64,000 bases of DNA from Pareuzebyella sediminis (lineage in GTDB: Bacteria; Bacteroidota; Bacteroidia; Flavobacteriales; Flavobacteriaceae): assembly GCF_008367235.1 (NCBI RefSeq), contig NZ_VTZS01000005.1, positions 62,001 through 126,000 on the forward strand. Direction: 5' to 3'. The position numbers were made by a program, and so were the translations under genes. Below are positions 34,251 to 43,842 of the stretch, piece by piece. The notes beneath the pieces are model-generated. The model was not told where the DNA came from. It ran no database searches and saw only the letters and a list, made by a program, of their open reading frames with translations. Numbering within the stretch: the stretch's first letter is position 1; every line of letters begins with the position of its first letter.

Positions 34251-34880
34251 TCAATTACGCTTTGAAATCTCATCGCGGAGTTTGGCGGCCTTTTCGTAGT
34301 CTTCACTGGCTACCGCCTTCTCGAGTTCCTTATTCAATTCGTCTATCGAAAGTTCGGTATAACCGTCAGTGGCACCCGATTCAATTTCTACGGTCTCGCC
34401 CTCCTGCAATATCTCATCGACCATTATGCTTTCGTCATTTTCTTCTTTTTCTTTGTCCTTGGGTGAAAACTTAAGGAATATACCAGCTTTGTCAAGAATG
34501 GTCTTATAGGTGAAAATAGGGGCATTGAAACGCAGGGCCAAAGCAATGGCGTCACTCGTACGGGCATCGATGATTTCTTCTATCTTATCACGTTCACAAA
34601 TAATACTGGAATAAAACACCCCATCGACCAATTTGTGAATAATGACCTGCTTGATCACGATATCGAAACGGGTCGCAAAGTTTTTGAAGAGATCATGGGT
34701 CAAAGGTCTAGGGGGTTTGATTTCCTTTTCGAGGGCAATGGCAATGGACTGTGCTTCAAAAGCACCGATAACGATAGGTAGTTTTCGATCGCCTTCGACC
34801 TCGTTCAAAATTAAGGCGTAGGCCCCATTTTGGGTTTGACTATAGGAAATACCTTTTATTTTCAACCTGACTAAGCTCAT
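34251..34880 (-). CDS. Bifunctional nuclease family protein (DUF151) with UvrB/UvrC motif
   Basis: Protein of 209 residues. Residues about 1-140 form the DUF151 bifunctional-nuclease domain (KLPIVIGAFEAQSIAIALE, RTSDAIALALRFNAPIF). An acidic linker leads to a C-terminal UvrB/UvrC motif (LEKAVASEDYEKAAKLRDEI) that usually mediates protein contacts. DNase/RNase activity is known for plant relatives; it is unproven for this group. It precedes the transporter gene on the same strand with about 26 bases between them. Confidence 0.88.
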   Translation of the reverse strand: MSLVRLKIKGISYSQTQNGAYALILNEVEGDRKLPIVIGAFEAQSIAIALEKEIKPPRPLTHDLFKNFATRFDIVIKQVIIHKLVDGVFYSSIICERDKIEEIIDARTSDAIALALRFNAPIFTYKTILDKAGIFLKFSPKDKEKEENDESIMVDEILQEGETVEIESGATDGYTELSIDELNKELEKAVASEDYEKAAKLRDEISKRN

Positions 34881-34891
34881 ACATCTAAAAA

Positions 34892-34939
34892 TACAAAAAG
34901 CTGTTTAAATATTTGGGCGTACCAGTGTATTTAAACAGC
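34892..34939 (-). terminator. Rho-independent terminator after etfA
   Basis: Perfect 12-base stem GCTGTTTAAATA / TATTTAAACAGC (34900-34911 with 34928-34939). On the minus strand it is followed by TTTTTGTATTT, 28 bases after the etfA stop codon. Confidence 0.8.
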
Positions 34940-34966
34940 CCTTTAAGCCGTGCAAATTAACAAAAT

Positions 34967-35935
34967 TTAAGTGTTTTGTGCCTTAAATTCCTTTAATTTT
35001 TCGACGAGTTCGGGTACCACTTCGAAGGCATCGCCGACAATTCCGTAATCCGCTGCCTTGAAAAAAGGGGCCTCAGCGTCGTTGTTGATGACCACTTTCG
35101 TTTTAGAAGCGCTCACCCCGGCCAAATGTTGAATGGCACCGGAGATACCGATGGCGATATAAAGATTGGCCGCTACGGGCTTGCCCGTTTGGCCTACATG
35201 TTCGCCATGGGGCCGCCATCCCATATCGGAAACAGGTTTAGAGCAGGCCGTGGCAGCACCGAGCACATCGGCCAATTCTTCGATCATGCCCCAATTCTCG
35301 GGTCCTTTTAACCCGCGACCGCCCGACACCACGATTTCGGCATCGGCGATAGTTACTTTACCTGCCACTTTGTCTACTTCCATCGATTGTACCCCGAAGT
35401 CGCTATCGGTCAATTCGGGAGCAAAACTTTCAACGCTTGTCTCGACTTGGTTTTCGTTCTGGCCGAAGGCATTGTTCGAAACCCCAACGATTTTAATGGC
35501 TGTCGTTATTTCAGTATGTGCAAAACCTTTGTTGCTGAAAGCGGTGCGCCTTACTTTGAAAGGGGAGGTACTTTCAGGAGCCTCCACGACATTAGGCACA
35601 TAGCCCGCCTTTAACTTGGCAGCCAGCATCGGAGCTAAAAATTTACTATTGGTACTTGAACTTACAATAATGACCTGCGCCTCTTCATTTTGGCAGGCTT
35701 GAGCCAAGGTCTTGGCATAGGCTTGGGCGTTGAAAGTGGCCAAGCGATCATCGGAGACATGCAGCACTCTACCGACCCCATAATTGCCCAAGGTGTTACC
35801 GTCAGGGGCGTTAAAGGCCACCGCGGTTACCGAGGTACCCAATTGGTCGGCCACGGCCTTGGCGTACGAAGCCACTTCAAAGGCATTCTTTTTAAATTTT
35901 CCGTTTTCTGATTCCGTATATACTAAAACTGACAT
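34967..35935 (-). CDS. etfA: Electron transfer flavoprotein, alpha subunit
   Basis: FAD-binding subunit of the heterodimeric ETF that takes electrons from acyl-CoA and other dehydrogenases; 322 residues. The C-terminal FAD domain has VVSGGRGLKGPENW, HVGQTGKPVAANLYIAIGIS and INNDAEAPFFKAADYGIVGD, the family signature. It follows etfB on the same strand, with a gap of about 94 bases. A terminator closes the operon. Confidence 0.96.
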   Translation of the reverse strand: MSVLVYTESENGKFKKNAFEVASYAKAVADQLGTSVTAVAFNAPDGNTLGNYGVGRVLHVSDDRLATFNAQAYAKTLAQACQNEEAQVIIVSSSTNSKFLAPMLAAKLKAGYVPNVVEAPESTSPFKVRRTAFSNKGFAHTEITTAIKIVGVSNNAFGQNENQVETSVESFAPELTDSDFGVQSMEVDKVAGKVTIADAEIVVSGGRGLKGPENWGMIEELADVLGAATACSKPVSDMGWRPHGEHVGQTGKPVAANLYIAIGISGAIQHLAGVSASKTKVVINNDAEAPFFKAADYGIVGDAFEVVPELVEKLKEFKAQNT

Positions 35936-36029
35936 AATTGTTTTTTATTAACTCCCTGTTTAATTTATTTCCAGGCCTGAATTTGATCGTTCGCGACCTG
36001 CTTGTAAAGCTTTGTTCATGAACCGGTGT

Positions 36030-36770
36030 TTAGATGACTTTGGCCTCCTTGTGAAGCAGGTCGACCAGTTCATCGACAGACTCGACAAGTTTCACGGTAC
36101 CTTTCGGGGCCGGTTTGTCAAAGGAAATGTCCTTTGTAGCGTTTAGGGCATCCACGGGTTCGACCACGTTTAAAGCCTTTTTTCGGGCCATCATGATGCC
36201 CCTCATATTCGGTATGCGCAGGTCGCTTTCTTCGACCAGTCCTTTTTGCCCCCCAATAACAAGTGGTAAAGAGGTACGCAATTTTTCCTTCCCTCCATCG
36301 ATTTCACGAACAGCGGTGGCCGTGTCGCCTTCGATGTCAAGACCAATACAGGTATTTACGAAATTCATATCCAACAGGGTGGCCAAAATACCTGGCACCA
36401 TGCCGCCGTTGTAGTCGATCGACTCCCTTCCCGCAATCACTAGGTCATAGCCTCCATCTTTGATGATGTTCGCCAATTGTGCTGCGACAAAAAAACCATC
36501 GGTAGGTACGGCATTGACCCGAATACCCTCATCGGCGCCTATGGCCAACGCTTTGCGCATGGTAGGCTCCACAGCAGCTTCGCCTACCGTAGCAATGTGA
36601 ACGGTAGCCCCCTGTTTTTCCTTGAACCACATGGCGCGGGTAAGACCGAATTCATCGTTCGGATTGATAACGAACTGTACGCCGGTCGTATCGAATTTGG
36701 TGTCGTTCTCGGTAAAGTTTATCTTAGAAGTCGTGTCGGGAACGTTACTAATGCAAACAAGTATTTTCAT
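36030..36770 (-). CDS. etfB: Electron transfer flavoprotein, beta subunit
   Basis: AMP-binding subunit of ETF, 246 residues. The start at 36770 gives MKILVCISNVPDT, the usual family N-terminus; a TTG/ATG further upstream (36791) adds only seven unconserved residues. Signature parts are VIAGRESIDYNGGMVPGILA and the late DLRIPNMRGIMMARKK. A 28-base palindrome and a divergent promoter region separate it from pdhB. Confidence 0.96.
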   Translation of the reverse strand: MKILVCISNVPDTTSKINFTENDTKFDTTGVQFVINPNDEFGLTRAMWFKEKQGATVHIATVGEAAVEPTMRKALAIGADEGIRVNAVPTDGFFVAAQLANIIKDGGYDLVIAGRESIDYNGGMVPGILATLLDMNFVNTCIGLDIEGDTATAVREIDGGKEKLRTSLPLVIGGQKGLVEESDLRIPNMRGIMMARKKALNVVEPVDALNATKDISFDKPAPKGTVKLVESVDELVDLLHKEAKVI

Positions 36771-36855
36771 GGATTGTATTTTAATTTTCAACTGTCGATT
36801 GCCTCAGAAAAAAAGGACGGCACCGGTTGTGTTTTTAACAAGTGTTTTTGTGCCA

Positions 36856-36863
36856 CGAAGATA
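36856..36863 (-). promoter_or_regulatory. Candidate -7 element of the etfBA promoter
   Basis: The minus-strand TATCTTCG is one base from the TAnnTTTG consensus, about 86 bases before etfB. The 28-base palindrome lies just upstream, over the expected -33 region. Confidence 0.35.
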
Positions 36864-36876
36864 GCTAATCTTTTTC

Positions 36877-36904
36877 AAATTTACTATGCATGCATAGTAA
36901 ATTT
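36877..36904. promoter_or_regulatory. 28-base perfect palindrome, probable operator between etfBA and pdhB
   Basis: AAATTTACTATGCA (36877-36890) is followed immediately by its exact reverse complement (36891-36904). It is in the divergent promoter region, with no T-run that would suggest a terminator. Such length and symmetry fit a dimeric TetR- or MarR-type regulator, but no such gene is in the window. Confidence 0.7.
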
Positions 36905-36952
36905 TGTAACTTTTTTTGATTCTTACAATCCGCTAATTGACATATATTTTCC

Positions 36953-36960
36953 TATTTTTG
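36953..36960 (+). promoter_or_regulatory. Candidate -7 element of the pdhB promoter
   Basis: TATTTTTG matches TAnnTTTG, 54 bases before the ATG. A -33 element at standard spacing is not seen. Confidence 0.35.
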
Positions 36961-37013
36961 CTTGCGTTTTTTGCGCTAGTCATAAAAGATACTCTTTATA
37001 AAACACTTCAAAC

Positions 37014-37991
37014 ATGAAGACTTTACAATTTAGGGAAGCCATTGCCGAAGCGATGACGGAAGAAATGAGGAGAGATGAATCCATCTACCTCATGGGTGAG
37101 GAAGTCGCCGAATACAATGGGGCCTACAAGGCATCTAAGGGGATGTTGGATGAGTTCGGTGCCAAGCGAGTGATCGATACACCAATTTCCGAATTGGGTT
37201 TTGCCGGTATCGGGGTAGGTTCTACGATGACCGGGAATCGCCCCATCATCGAGTTCATGACCTTTAATTTTGCCTTAGTGGGTATCGACCAGATTATAAA
37301 CAATGCCGCAAAAATACGTCAGATGTCAGGAGGCCAGTTTCCTTGCCCTATTGTATTTCGTGGGCCTACGGCCTCGGCAGGTCAATTGGCGGCAACGCAC
37401 TCACAGGCCTTCGAGAGCTGGTATGCCAACTGCCCCGGTCTAAAGGTGGTAGTGCCATCGAATCCCGCCGATGCCAAGGGACTTTTGAAATCTGCCATTC
37501 GCGATGACGACCCCGTAATTTTTATGGAATCGGAACAAATGTACGGCGATAAAGGCGAAGTACCCGAAGGGGAATATACTATCCCTTTGGGCGTAGCCGA
37601 TATTCGACGGGAAGGATCCGACGTGACCATTGTCTCTTTCGGAAAAATCATAAAGGAAGCCGTCAAAGCGGCGGAAAAACTTGAAAAGGAAGACATTAGC
37701 TGCGAAATTATCGATCTGCGTACCGTAAAGCCTTTGGATTATGACGCTATTGTAAACTCGGTCAAGAAAACCAATCGGTTGGTGATTTTAGAAGAGGCTT
37801 GGCCTTTTGGCAATGTATCGACAGAAATAACATATCATGTCCAGGCGCATGCTTTCGATTATTTGGATGCTCCTATCCAGCGTATCAATACGGCAGATAC
37901 CCCAGCACCCTATTCGCCCGTATTGTTGGAAGAGTGGTTGCCCAATCAGGAAGATGTCATAAAAGCTGTTAAGAAAGTGTTATATAAATAA
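37014..37991 (+). CDS. pdhB: Pyruvate dehydrogenase E1 component, beta subunit
   Basis: Beta subunit of the E1 heterotetramer, 325 residues, forming the ThDP site together with PdhA. It starts MKTLQFREAIAEAMTEEM. Diagnostic stretches are GEEVAEYNGAYKASKGM, PISELGFAGIGVG and LEEAWPFGNVSTEI. The branched-chain alternative is less likely because the alpha and E2 genes at the window start are of pyruvate type. The gene is about 36 kb from pdhA, stands alone, and is divergent from etfBA. Confidence 0.94.
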   Translation: MKTLQFREAIAEAMTEEMRRDESIYLMGEEVAEYNGAYKASKGMLDEFGAKRVIDTPISELGFAGIGVGSTMTGNRPIIEFMTFNFALVGIDQIINNAAKIRQMSGGQFPCPIVFRGPTASAGQLAATHSQAFESWYANCPGLKVVVPSNPADAKGLLKSAIRDDDPVIFMESEQMYGDKGEVPEGEYTIPLGVADIRREGSDVTIVSFGKIIKEAVKAAEKLEKEDISCEIIDLRTVKPLDYDAIVNSVKKTNRLVILEEAWPFGNVSTEITYHVQAHAFDYLDAPIQRINTADTPAPYSPVLLEEWLPNQEDVIKAVKKVLYK

Positions 37992-38012
37992 GGATAACGA
38001 ATTTGTAAAAGT

Positions 38013-38020
38013 ACTTTTGC
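38013..38020 (+). promoter_or_regulatory. Candidate -7 element of the DUF5686 gene promoter
   Basis: TACTTTTG matches TAnnTTTG, 90 bases before the ATG at 38110. Confidence 0.35.
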
Positions 38021-38109
38021 TTTGCGGGCCTACGGCTGGCAGAGCTTTTTTTTGACACCCCTAGCTCTGGTACACTTTTTGCCTGCATCGTCATGAGACA
38101 TTCCTGCCA

Positions 38110-40611
38110 ATGAAGAATATTCTTTTTCCACTGCTTTTTCTTTTTACACTTTTTGGAGCCGCACAAAGCAAAGTCGGCGGTGTAGTGGTCGATGAATCGA
38201 ACGTACCCGTGGCTTTTGCAAATATTCTGTTCAAGAACAGTACCGAGGGTACCATCACCGATGACAATGGGCACTTCTATTTGGAATCGGACACTACGCA
38301 TGACACCTTGGTGGTATCGTTTATAGGGTATGAGAATTTAGAGATGCCACTGCCTTCTAGGATAATGTACGATTTGGAGATTCGGATGAAGGAAGCTTCC
38401 CAACAGTTAGACGAAGTCGTGCTCATCGGAGGCAAGCAACCGAAGAAGAACAACCCTGCCGTTGAGATATTGAAAAAAATATGGGCCAAGAAAAGGGAAA
38501 ACGGGGTGCGGAAATTCAAACAGTATGCGTATGACAAATATGAAAAGGTAGAGTTTGACCTGAATACCATCGATAGTGCCCTGATGAAACGTAAGATTTT
38601 TAAAGGGCTTGAGTTCGTTTTCAAAGATTTGGATACTTCACGCATAACAGGAAAGACTTACCTGCCCATTTTTTTGAACGAAACGTTCTCTAAAGTCTAC
38701 GGGGATAATCTAATCGACGAAGAGAAGGAAGATATCTTAGGGAATAAAAATTCCGGTTTTGACAATAATCAGGCGATCATCGCTTTTGTAGCCGACCTCT
38801 ACCAAGAATATGATGTTTACGATAATTATCTGAAGTTTTTCGATAAAAGTTTTACGAGTCCGTTATCACGTACAGGCGTCGATACCTACAACTATGCCCT
38901 TCGAGATAGTGCCTTTATTGACCATAAATGGTGTTACAACATAGTCTATTACCCGAGGCGGAAGAACGAATTGACCTTCAAGGGCGACTTTTGGGTAAAC
39001 GATTCGACCTATGCCATTAAGAATATCAATTTAGAGGTTACAAAAAGTGCCAATATTAACTGGGTAAAGGAAATCTATATCGAACAGGATTTCGAGGTGG
39101 TGAACGATTCGATATTTTTACTGAAGCGTGATTATATGATGAGCGATTTCAGCTTTCAGAAAAAGGAGGAGTCCAGAGGGGTATATGGTAAGCGTACTAC
39201 CGTATATGACAATTACTCCTTTGACCAGAAAAAGCCCCGCGATTTCTATGATATGGAAAATAATCCCTATGCCCCGGAGGTCATGAATCGCGATAGTACA
39301 TTTTGGCGGAACAATCGATTGGAAAGCCTAAATAAAGATGAAAAAGGGATTTATCAGTTGCTGGATACCTTGAAAACCGTACCGAAATTCAAGTCATATT
39401 ATAATTTGGTCAGCATTTTGGGTTCGGGCTATGTGGAAATTGACAAATGGAATATGGATATTGGTTCGGTCTACGATGTTTTTGGCTATAATCAAGCTGA
39501 AGGACCTAGAATCAGGGCAGGGGCGAGAACGTATTTTGGCGAGAACGACCTTTGGAGGTTGGAAGGGTACATGGCCTATGGCTTTATGGATCACAAGTTC
39601 AAGCATGGAGCTTCCGGTAAGTTTCTATTGGATCGGAAAACGCGTCTCATTCTATCGGGCGGCAATCGTCGTGATATCGAACAGCTTGGCGTGAGCTTGA
39701 CGGCCACCCAAGACGTATTGGGCCGAAGTATCGCCTCTTCATCTCTGGTAACCGTAGGGGCGAACAATCGACTGACAAATATCAACCTGAGCAAAGTAGG
39801 CTTCGAAATGGAACCCATTACTAATGTACGGTTCGGGGTGGGGGCTACTTTTCGTACCTTGAGTTCGGCACTGCCCGAAGCCTTTAGTCTTGATTATATC
39901 GATCCTGAATCGCCCACCGGGGTATCTTCTGAAATTCGCCAATTTGATTTTAATGCTTTATTGATCTATACCCCGGGTAAGAAAACGATCGGCTATGGGG
40001 TCGAGCGAAGGGGAATCAACGACTATTACAGCACTCTATTGCTAAGCTATACCAAAGGTACCGATGGAATTTTCGGTAGTGATTTCAATTACAGTAAACT
40101 ACAATTTGCCTATACCCAGCCCTGGCAAGTCGGGGGGTTCGGTAGGCTATACAGTACGGTCGAAATAGGCAAGACCTTTGGTGAAGTGCCTCTGGGACTG
40201 CTCAACGTTATTCCGGGCAACCAGACCGTGTTCTCTAATTATGGAACTTTTCCGAATCTTGATTTCTATGAATTCGTCACCGATACCTATGTGTCGCTAC
40301 ACCTACAACACAATTTTAACGGAAGACTGTTCTCAAGAATACCGCTTATCCGGAAATTAAATTTACGGGAGATCGTCGGCCTGCGCGGGGTATGGGGGCA
40401 GCTATCGGATGAGAATATCGCATTGAGTGCTCCAGCTACGGTAAGCACCCCTTTACAGGCCCCTTCCGATAAAATATACTACGAATATTCTTTCGGTGTT
40501 GGCAATATTTTCAAAATACTGAGAATAGACTTCAACTTTCGGGGAAATTATTTGGATAGTCCTTTGGCACGGCCTTTCAGTATTACGGGCACCTTCGGAT
40601 TTGACTTTTAG
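38110..40611 (+). CDS. DUF5686 outer-membrane-type protein with carboxypeptidase-like regulatory domain
   Basis: Protein of 833 residues with a signal peptide (about 1-20). Residues about 22-100 are a CarboxypepD_reg-like beta-sandwich (GGVVVDESNVPVAFANILFK, GTITDDNGHFYLES). The middle is the DUF5686 region. The last 350 residues alternate hydrophobic and polar residues and end in Phe (GTFGFDF), as in outer-membrane beta-barrels. Function unknown; in Bacteroidota such proteins are common and not TonB receptors of the SusC kind. It stands alone with a gap of about 130 bases before ppa. Confidence 0.82.
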   Translation: MKNILFPLLFLFTLFGAAQSKVGGVVVDESNVPVAFANILFKNSTEGTITDDNGHFYLESDTTHDTLVVSFIGYENLEMPLPSRIMYDLEIRMKEASQQLDEVVLIGGKQPKKNNPAVEILKKIWAKKRENGVRKFKQYAYDKYEKVEFDLNTIDSALMKRKIFKGLEFVFKDLDTSRITGKTYLPIFLNETFSKVYGDNLIDEEKEDILGNKNSGFDNNQAIIAFVADLYQEYDVYDNYLKFFDKSFTSPLSRTGVDTYNYALRDSAFIDHKWCYNIVYYPRRKNELTFKGDFWVNDSTYAIKNINLEVTKSANINWVKEIYIEQDFEVVNDSIFLLKRDYMMSDFSFQKKEESRGVYGKRTTVYDNYSFDQKKPRDFYDMENNPYAPEVMNRDSTFWRNNRLESLNKDEKGIYQLLDTLKTVPKFKSYYNLVSILGSGYVEIDKWNMDIGSVYDVFGYNQAEGPRIRAGARTYFGENDLWRLEGYMAYGFMDHKFKHGASGKFLLDRKTRLILSGGNRRDIEQLGVSLTATQDVLGRSIASSSLVTVGANNRLTNINLSKVGFEMEPITNVRFGVGATFRTLSSALPEAFSLDYIDPESPTGVSSEIRQFDFNALLIYTPGKKTIGYGVERRGINDYYSTLLLSYTKGTDGIFGSDFNYSKLQFAYTQPWQVGGFGRLYSTVEIGKTFGEVPLGLLNVIPGNQTVFSNYGTFPNLDFYEFVTDTYVSLHLQHNFNGRLFSRIPLIRKLNLREIVGLRGVWGQLSDENIALSAPATVSTPLQAPSDKIYYEYSFGVGNIFKILRIDFNFRGNYLDSPLARPFSITGTFGFDF

Positions 40612-40716
40612 GGACGAAACGAGGTTTCTTGCCCAAATTGACGTCGGAGTGGTCTTGTATCGGAATTTAACCCTTTATTTACACCGCTTTCCCATCCCCG
40701 AAGCCTCTATTTTTGT

Positions 40717-40724
40717 TACCTTTG
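40717..40724 (+). promoter_or_regulatory. Candidate -7 element of the ppa promoter
   Basis: TACCTTTG matches TAnnTTTG exactly and is 20 bases before the ATG. Confidence 0.45.
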
Positions 40725-40743
40725 CAACCTTAAAAAGTGAATA

Positions 40744-41271
40744 ATGGCGAAAAAGAACATGCTGTCTTTCGATGTTTTGATCGAAATTCCAAAGGGAAGT
40801 AGAAATAAATATGAATACGACTTTACGTTGCACAAAATCCGTTTTGATAGAACCTTGTTTTCCTCGATGATGTATCCCGGAGATTATGGTTTTATTCCCG
40901 AGACCTTGGCTTTGGACAAAGACCCATTGGACGTTCTCGTATTGGGTACGGAACCTTCGTATCCGATGGTTGTAATGGAAGTGCGGCCGATTGGGGTTTT
41001 TCATATGGCCGACGAAAAAGGTCCCGATGAAAAAATTATCTGTGTTCCCGTATCCGATCCGGTTTGGAGCAAACGCAAGGATATTTCGCATCTCAACCCA
41101 CATCGTCTTAAAGAAATAGAGCACTTTTTTCAAGTCTATAAAGACCTTGAAGAAAAGAAGGTCGATACAGGTGGATGGGGAAATGCGGAAGAAGCCATTA
41201 AAATATACCATGAATGCGTTAAGAGGTATGCCGAAAGTGAGCATAAAGACAGACGTACCTTTATGATATAA
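40744..41271 (+). CDS. ppa: Soluble inorganic pyrophosphatase, family I
   Basis: Hydrolyses pyrophosphate to phosphate in the cytosol; 175 residues, normal length. The Mg/PPi-binding motif DKDPLDVLV is present, with KNKYEYD-like residues near the start (GSRNKYEYDFTLH) and MMYPGDYGFIPETL. It is followed by a terminator and then the membrane pyrophosphatase, so the cell carries both a soluble and an energy-conserving enzyme side by side. Confidence 0.95.
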   Translation: MAKKNMLSFDVLIEIPKGSRNKYEYDFTLHKIRFDRTLFSSMMYPGDYGFIPETLALDKDPLDVLVLGTEPSYPMVVMEVRPIGVFHMADEKGPDEKIICVPVSDPVWSKRKDISHLNPHRLKEIEHFFQVYKDLEEKKVDTGGWGNAEEAIKIYHECVKRYAESEHKDRRTFMI

Positions 41272-41292
41272 CGAAATTTTAGACGTAAAACG

Positions 41293-41324
41293 AGCCTTGT
41301 TTTTAATAGAACAGGGCTTTTTTT
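41293..41324 (+). terminator. Rho-independent terminator after ppa
   Basis: Stem AGCCTTGTT / AACAGGGCT (with G-T pairs) followed by seven T. Confidence 0.75.
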
Positions 41325-41382
41325 ATTCAGCCCAATTTTACTACTTTAGCCCCCGTTAAAAAAACTATAAATAATCAAACAA

Positions 41383-43770
41383 ATGGAATTAGTTATAAAG
41401 TCTTTACCGGCATTTGGCATTTTGGCCTTGCTGTACGTTTTTATCAAGAGCGGATGGGTGTCCAAACAAGATGTAGGCGATGCTAAGATGGCACGAATTG
41501 CCAAGAACATCGCAGATGGCGCCATGTCTTTCCTTAAGGCGGAATATAAAATATTAAGTGTCTTTGTTGTGGCCGTTGCCATTTTGTTGTTCTTTAAAGG
41601 CAGCAATGAGGTCGGCTCTAACGGTATGGTGGCCGTTTCTTTTATAGTTGGTGCCATTTGTTCCGCACTGGCGGGCTTTATCGGCATGAAAGTGGCGACA
41701 AAGGCCAACGTAAGAACTACACAAGCGGCACGGACCTCCTTGGGCAAGGCCCTTGAAGTGGCTTTTGCAGGGGGTGCGGTTATGGGTCTAGGGGTTGTAG
41801 GTCTTGGTGTATTGGGCCTGAGCTCCTTGTTTATGTTGTATAGTGGTCAAGGCTGGGAATTAGGAGAGGTGTTGAACGTACTTTCTGGTTTTTCACTAGG
41901 AGCTTCTTCCATTGCTCTTTTTGCACGTGTGGGCGGCGGAATATATACGAAAGCTGCCGATGTTGGTGCTGATTTGGTGGGTAAGGTTGAAGCCGGTATA
42001 CCGGAAGATCATCCTTTGAATCCCGCTACCATTGCCGATAATGTGGGTGACAATGTTGGAGATGTAGCCGGTATGGGCGCCGATTTATTTGAATCGTATG
42101 TAGGCTCCATCATTGGTACTATGGTTTTGGGGGCCGCTTTTGTGCAGATCCCCGCCTTTGAAGCAGCGTATGATGGTCTTGGAGCAGTTTACTTGCCTTT
42201 AGTATTGGCCGCTATTGGTATCATCATGTCCATCGTGGGTACTTTTTTTGTAAGAGTTAAGGACGGGGGCAACCCACAGACCGCTTTGAACATTGGTGAA
42301 TTTGGTTCCGCCGGTCTTATGTTGGTGGCCTCTTATTTTATAATTGATACCATGCTGCCAGAGAGTTGGACCTTTGGAGGCGTAGAGTATGGTTCCATGG
42401 GGGTCTTCTTTGCCGTTTTGGCCGGACTTATTGCTGGTCTTGCCGTGGGTAAGGTGACCGAATATTATACCGGAACCGGTACCAAGCCCGTGAATGCCAT
42501 TGTGCGCCAATCAGAAACAGGGGCGGCTACCAATATTATAGCTGGTTTGGGTGTAGGTATGATGTCTACGATGTTCCCCATTCTTTTGATTGCTGCAGCT
42601 ATTTTGATATCGCACCACTTTGCGGGATTGTACGGAATCGCCATCGCTGCCGTAGGCATGCTCGCCAATACAGGGATTCAATTGGCCGTTGATGCATACG
42701 GACCAATTTCCGATAATGCCGGTGGTATTGCCGAAATGGCCGAATTACCCAGTGAAGTGCGCGAGAGAACCGATAAATTGGATGCGGTAGGTAATACGAC
42801 GGCAGCCATTGGTAAAGGCTTCGCGATCGCTTCAGCGGCATTGACCGCTTTGGCCCTTTTTGCCGCTTTCATGCAGACTGCCAATGTGGTCGCGATCGAT
42901 GTGGCCAAGCCAACGGTAATGGCCGGTCTTTTGGTGGGTGCTATGTTGCCCTTCGTTTTTTCCGCTCTTTCCATGAACGCTGTGGGCCGTGCTGCTATGG
43001 CCATGATCGAGGAAGTACGTCGCCAGTTTAGGGATATTCCTCAGCTAAAGGCGGCTCTAGAGGTCATGCGTGCCGTCGATTCTGACATGTCAAAAGCGAC
43101 TCCTGAACAAAGGGCCATTTTCGATGAGGCGGACGGGGTTGCCGAATATGAAAAATGTGTGGCCATTTCTACGCAGGCTTCCATTAAAGAAATGGTATTG
43201 CCAGGTCTATTGGCGATAGCCGTTCCCGTGGCCGTTGGCTTTCTGGGAGGTGCTGAGATGTTGGGAGGCCTTTTGGCGGGGGTTACCTCTGCCGGGGTAT
43301 TGATGGCCATTTTTCAATCCAATGCCGGGGGCGCGTGGGACAATGCTAAAAAGACCATTGAGAGCGATGGCCGTAAAGGTTCCGATGCTCACAAAGCCGC
43401 CGTGGTTGGAGATACCGTAGGCGATCCTTTTAAGGATACTTCCGGACCTTCCCTGAACATTCTTTTGAAGTTGATGTCAGTAGTGGCCTTGGTCATTGCG
43501 CCGAGTATCGCTATGAATGCGACGGGAATGGCCAGTACCGAGAATTCAAAGGAAATAAAGGTAGAAATGAACGTAGAAAATGATGAATTATCAGAGGCCA
43601 CGATTGCCTATACTTCGGTCGTCAATGGAAAGGAAAGCATGAAAGAAATTACGTTTAAAGGTACGAAGGCCGAGGTCGAGCAACAGTTGAAAGATTTTGA
43701 GCAGACTACTGTCAATTCAAAAGGAAACGAAAGTGAAATCACAATCGAGACCATCGATATTCGAAAATAG
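41383..43770 (+). CDS. hppA: Membrane-bound proton/sodium-translocating pyrophosphatase
   Basis: Couples pyrophosphate hydrolysis to H+ or Na+ pumping; 795 residues, many membrane segments. The pyrophosphate site is in [20 protein letters not shown], with the second acidic motif in [16 protein letters not shown]. The motif [10 protein letters not shown] has Ala and Gly at the positions that mark the K+-dependent class. Which ion is pumped cannot be read with confidence. Unusual is a soluble Glu/Lys/Thr-rich tail of about 70 residues (about 726-795) beyond the last membrane segment. Confidence 0.95.
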   Translation: MELVIKSLPAFGILALLYVFIKSGWVSKQDVGDAKMARIAKNIADGAMSFLKAEYKILSVFVVAVAILLFFKGSNEVGSNGMVAVSFIVGAICSALAGFIGMKVATKANVRTTQAARTSLGKALEVAFAGGAVMGLGVVGLGVLGLSSLFMLYSGQGWELGEVLNVLSGFSLGASSIALFARVGGGIYTKAADVGADLVGKVEAGIPEDHPLNPATIADNVGDNVGDVAGMGADLFESYVGSIIGTMVLGAAFVQIPAFEAAYDGLGAVYLPLVLAAIGIIMSIVGTFFVRVKDGGNPQTALNIGEFGSAGLMLVASYFIIDTMLPESWTFGGVEYGSMGVFFAVLAGLIAGLAVGKVTEYYTGTGTKPVNAIVRQSETGAATNIIAGLGVGMMSTMFPILLIAAAILISHHFAGLYGIAIAAVGMLANTGIQLAVDAYGPISDNAGGIAEMAELPSEVRERTDKLDAVGNTTAAIGKGFAIASAALTALALFAAFMQTANVVAIDVAKPTVMAGLLVGAMLPFVFSALSMNAVGRAAMAMIEEVRRQFRDIPQLKAALEVMRAVDSDMSKATPEQRAIFDEADGVAEYEKCVAISTQASIKEMVLPGLLAIAVPVAVGFLGGAEMLGGLLAGVTSAGVLMAIFQSNAGGAWDNAKKTIESDGRKGSDAHKAAVVGDTVGDPFKDTSGPSLNILLKLMSVVALVIAPSIAMNATGMASTENSKEIKVEMNVENDELSEATIAYTSVVNGKESMKEITFKGTKAEVEQQLKDFEQTTVNSKGNESEITIETIDIRK

Positions 43771-43796
43771 CTCATTCTTTATTCGAAATAAACCAA

Positions 43797-43833
43797 GGGG
43801 GCGCTGTCAAGGCGTCCCCTTCTTTTTTTTTTT
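43797..43833 (+). terminator. Rho-independent terminator after hppA
   Basis: GGGG-CGC / GCG-CCCC stem followed by an almost unbroken run of T. Confidence 0.75.
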
Positions 43834-43842
43834 GCACCCTAC

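Noticed and set aside
36877-36904. Transcription terminator
   Set aside because: There is no loop and no T-run, and it lies between divergent gene starts rather than after a gene.
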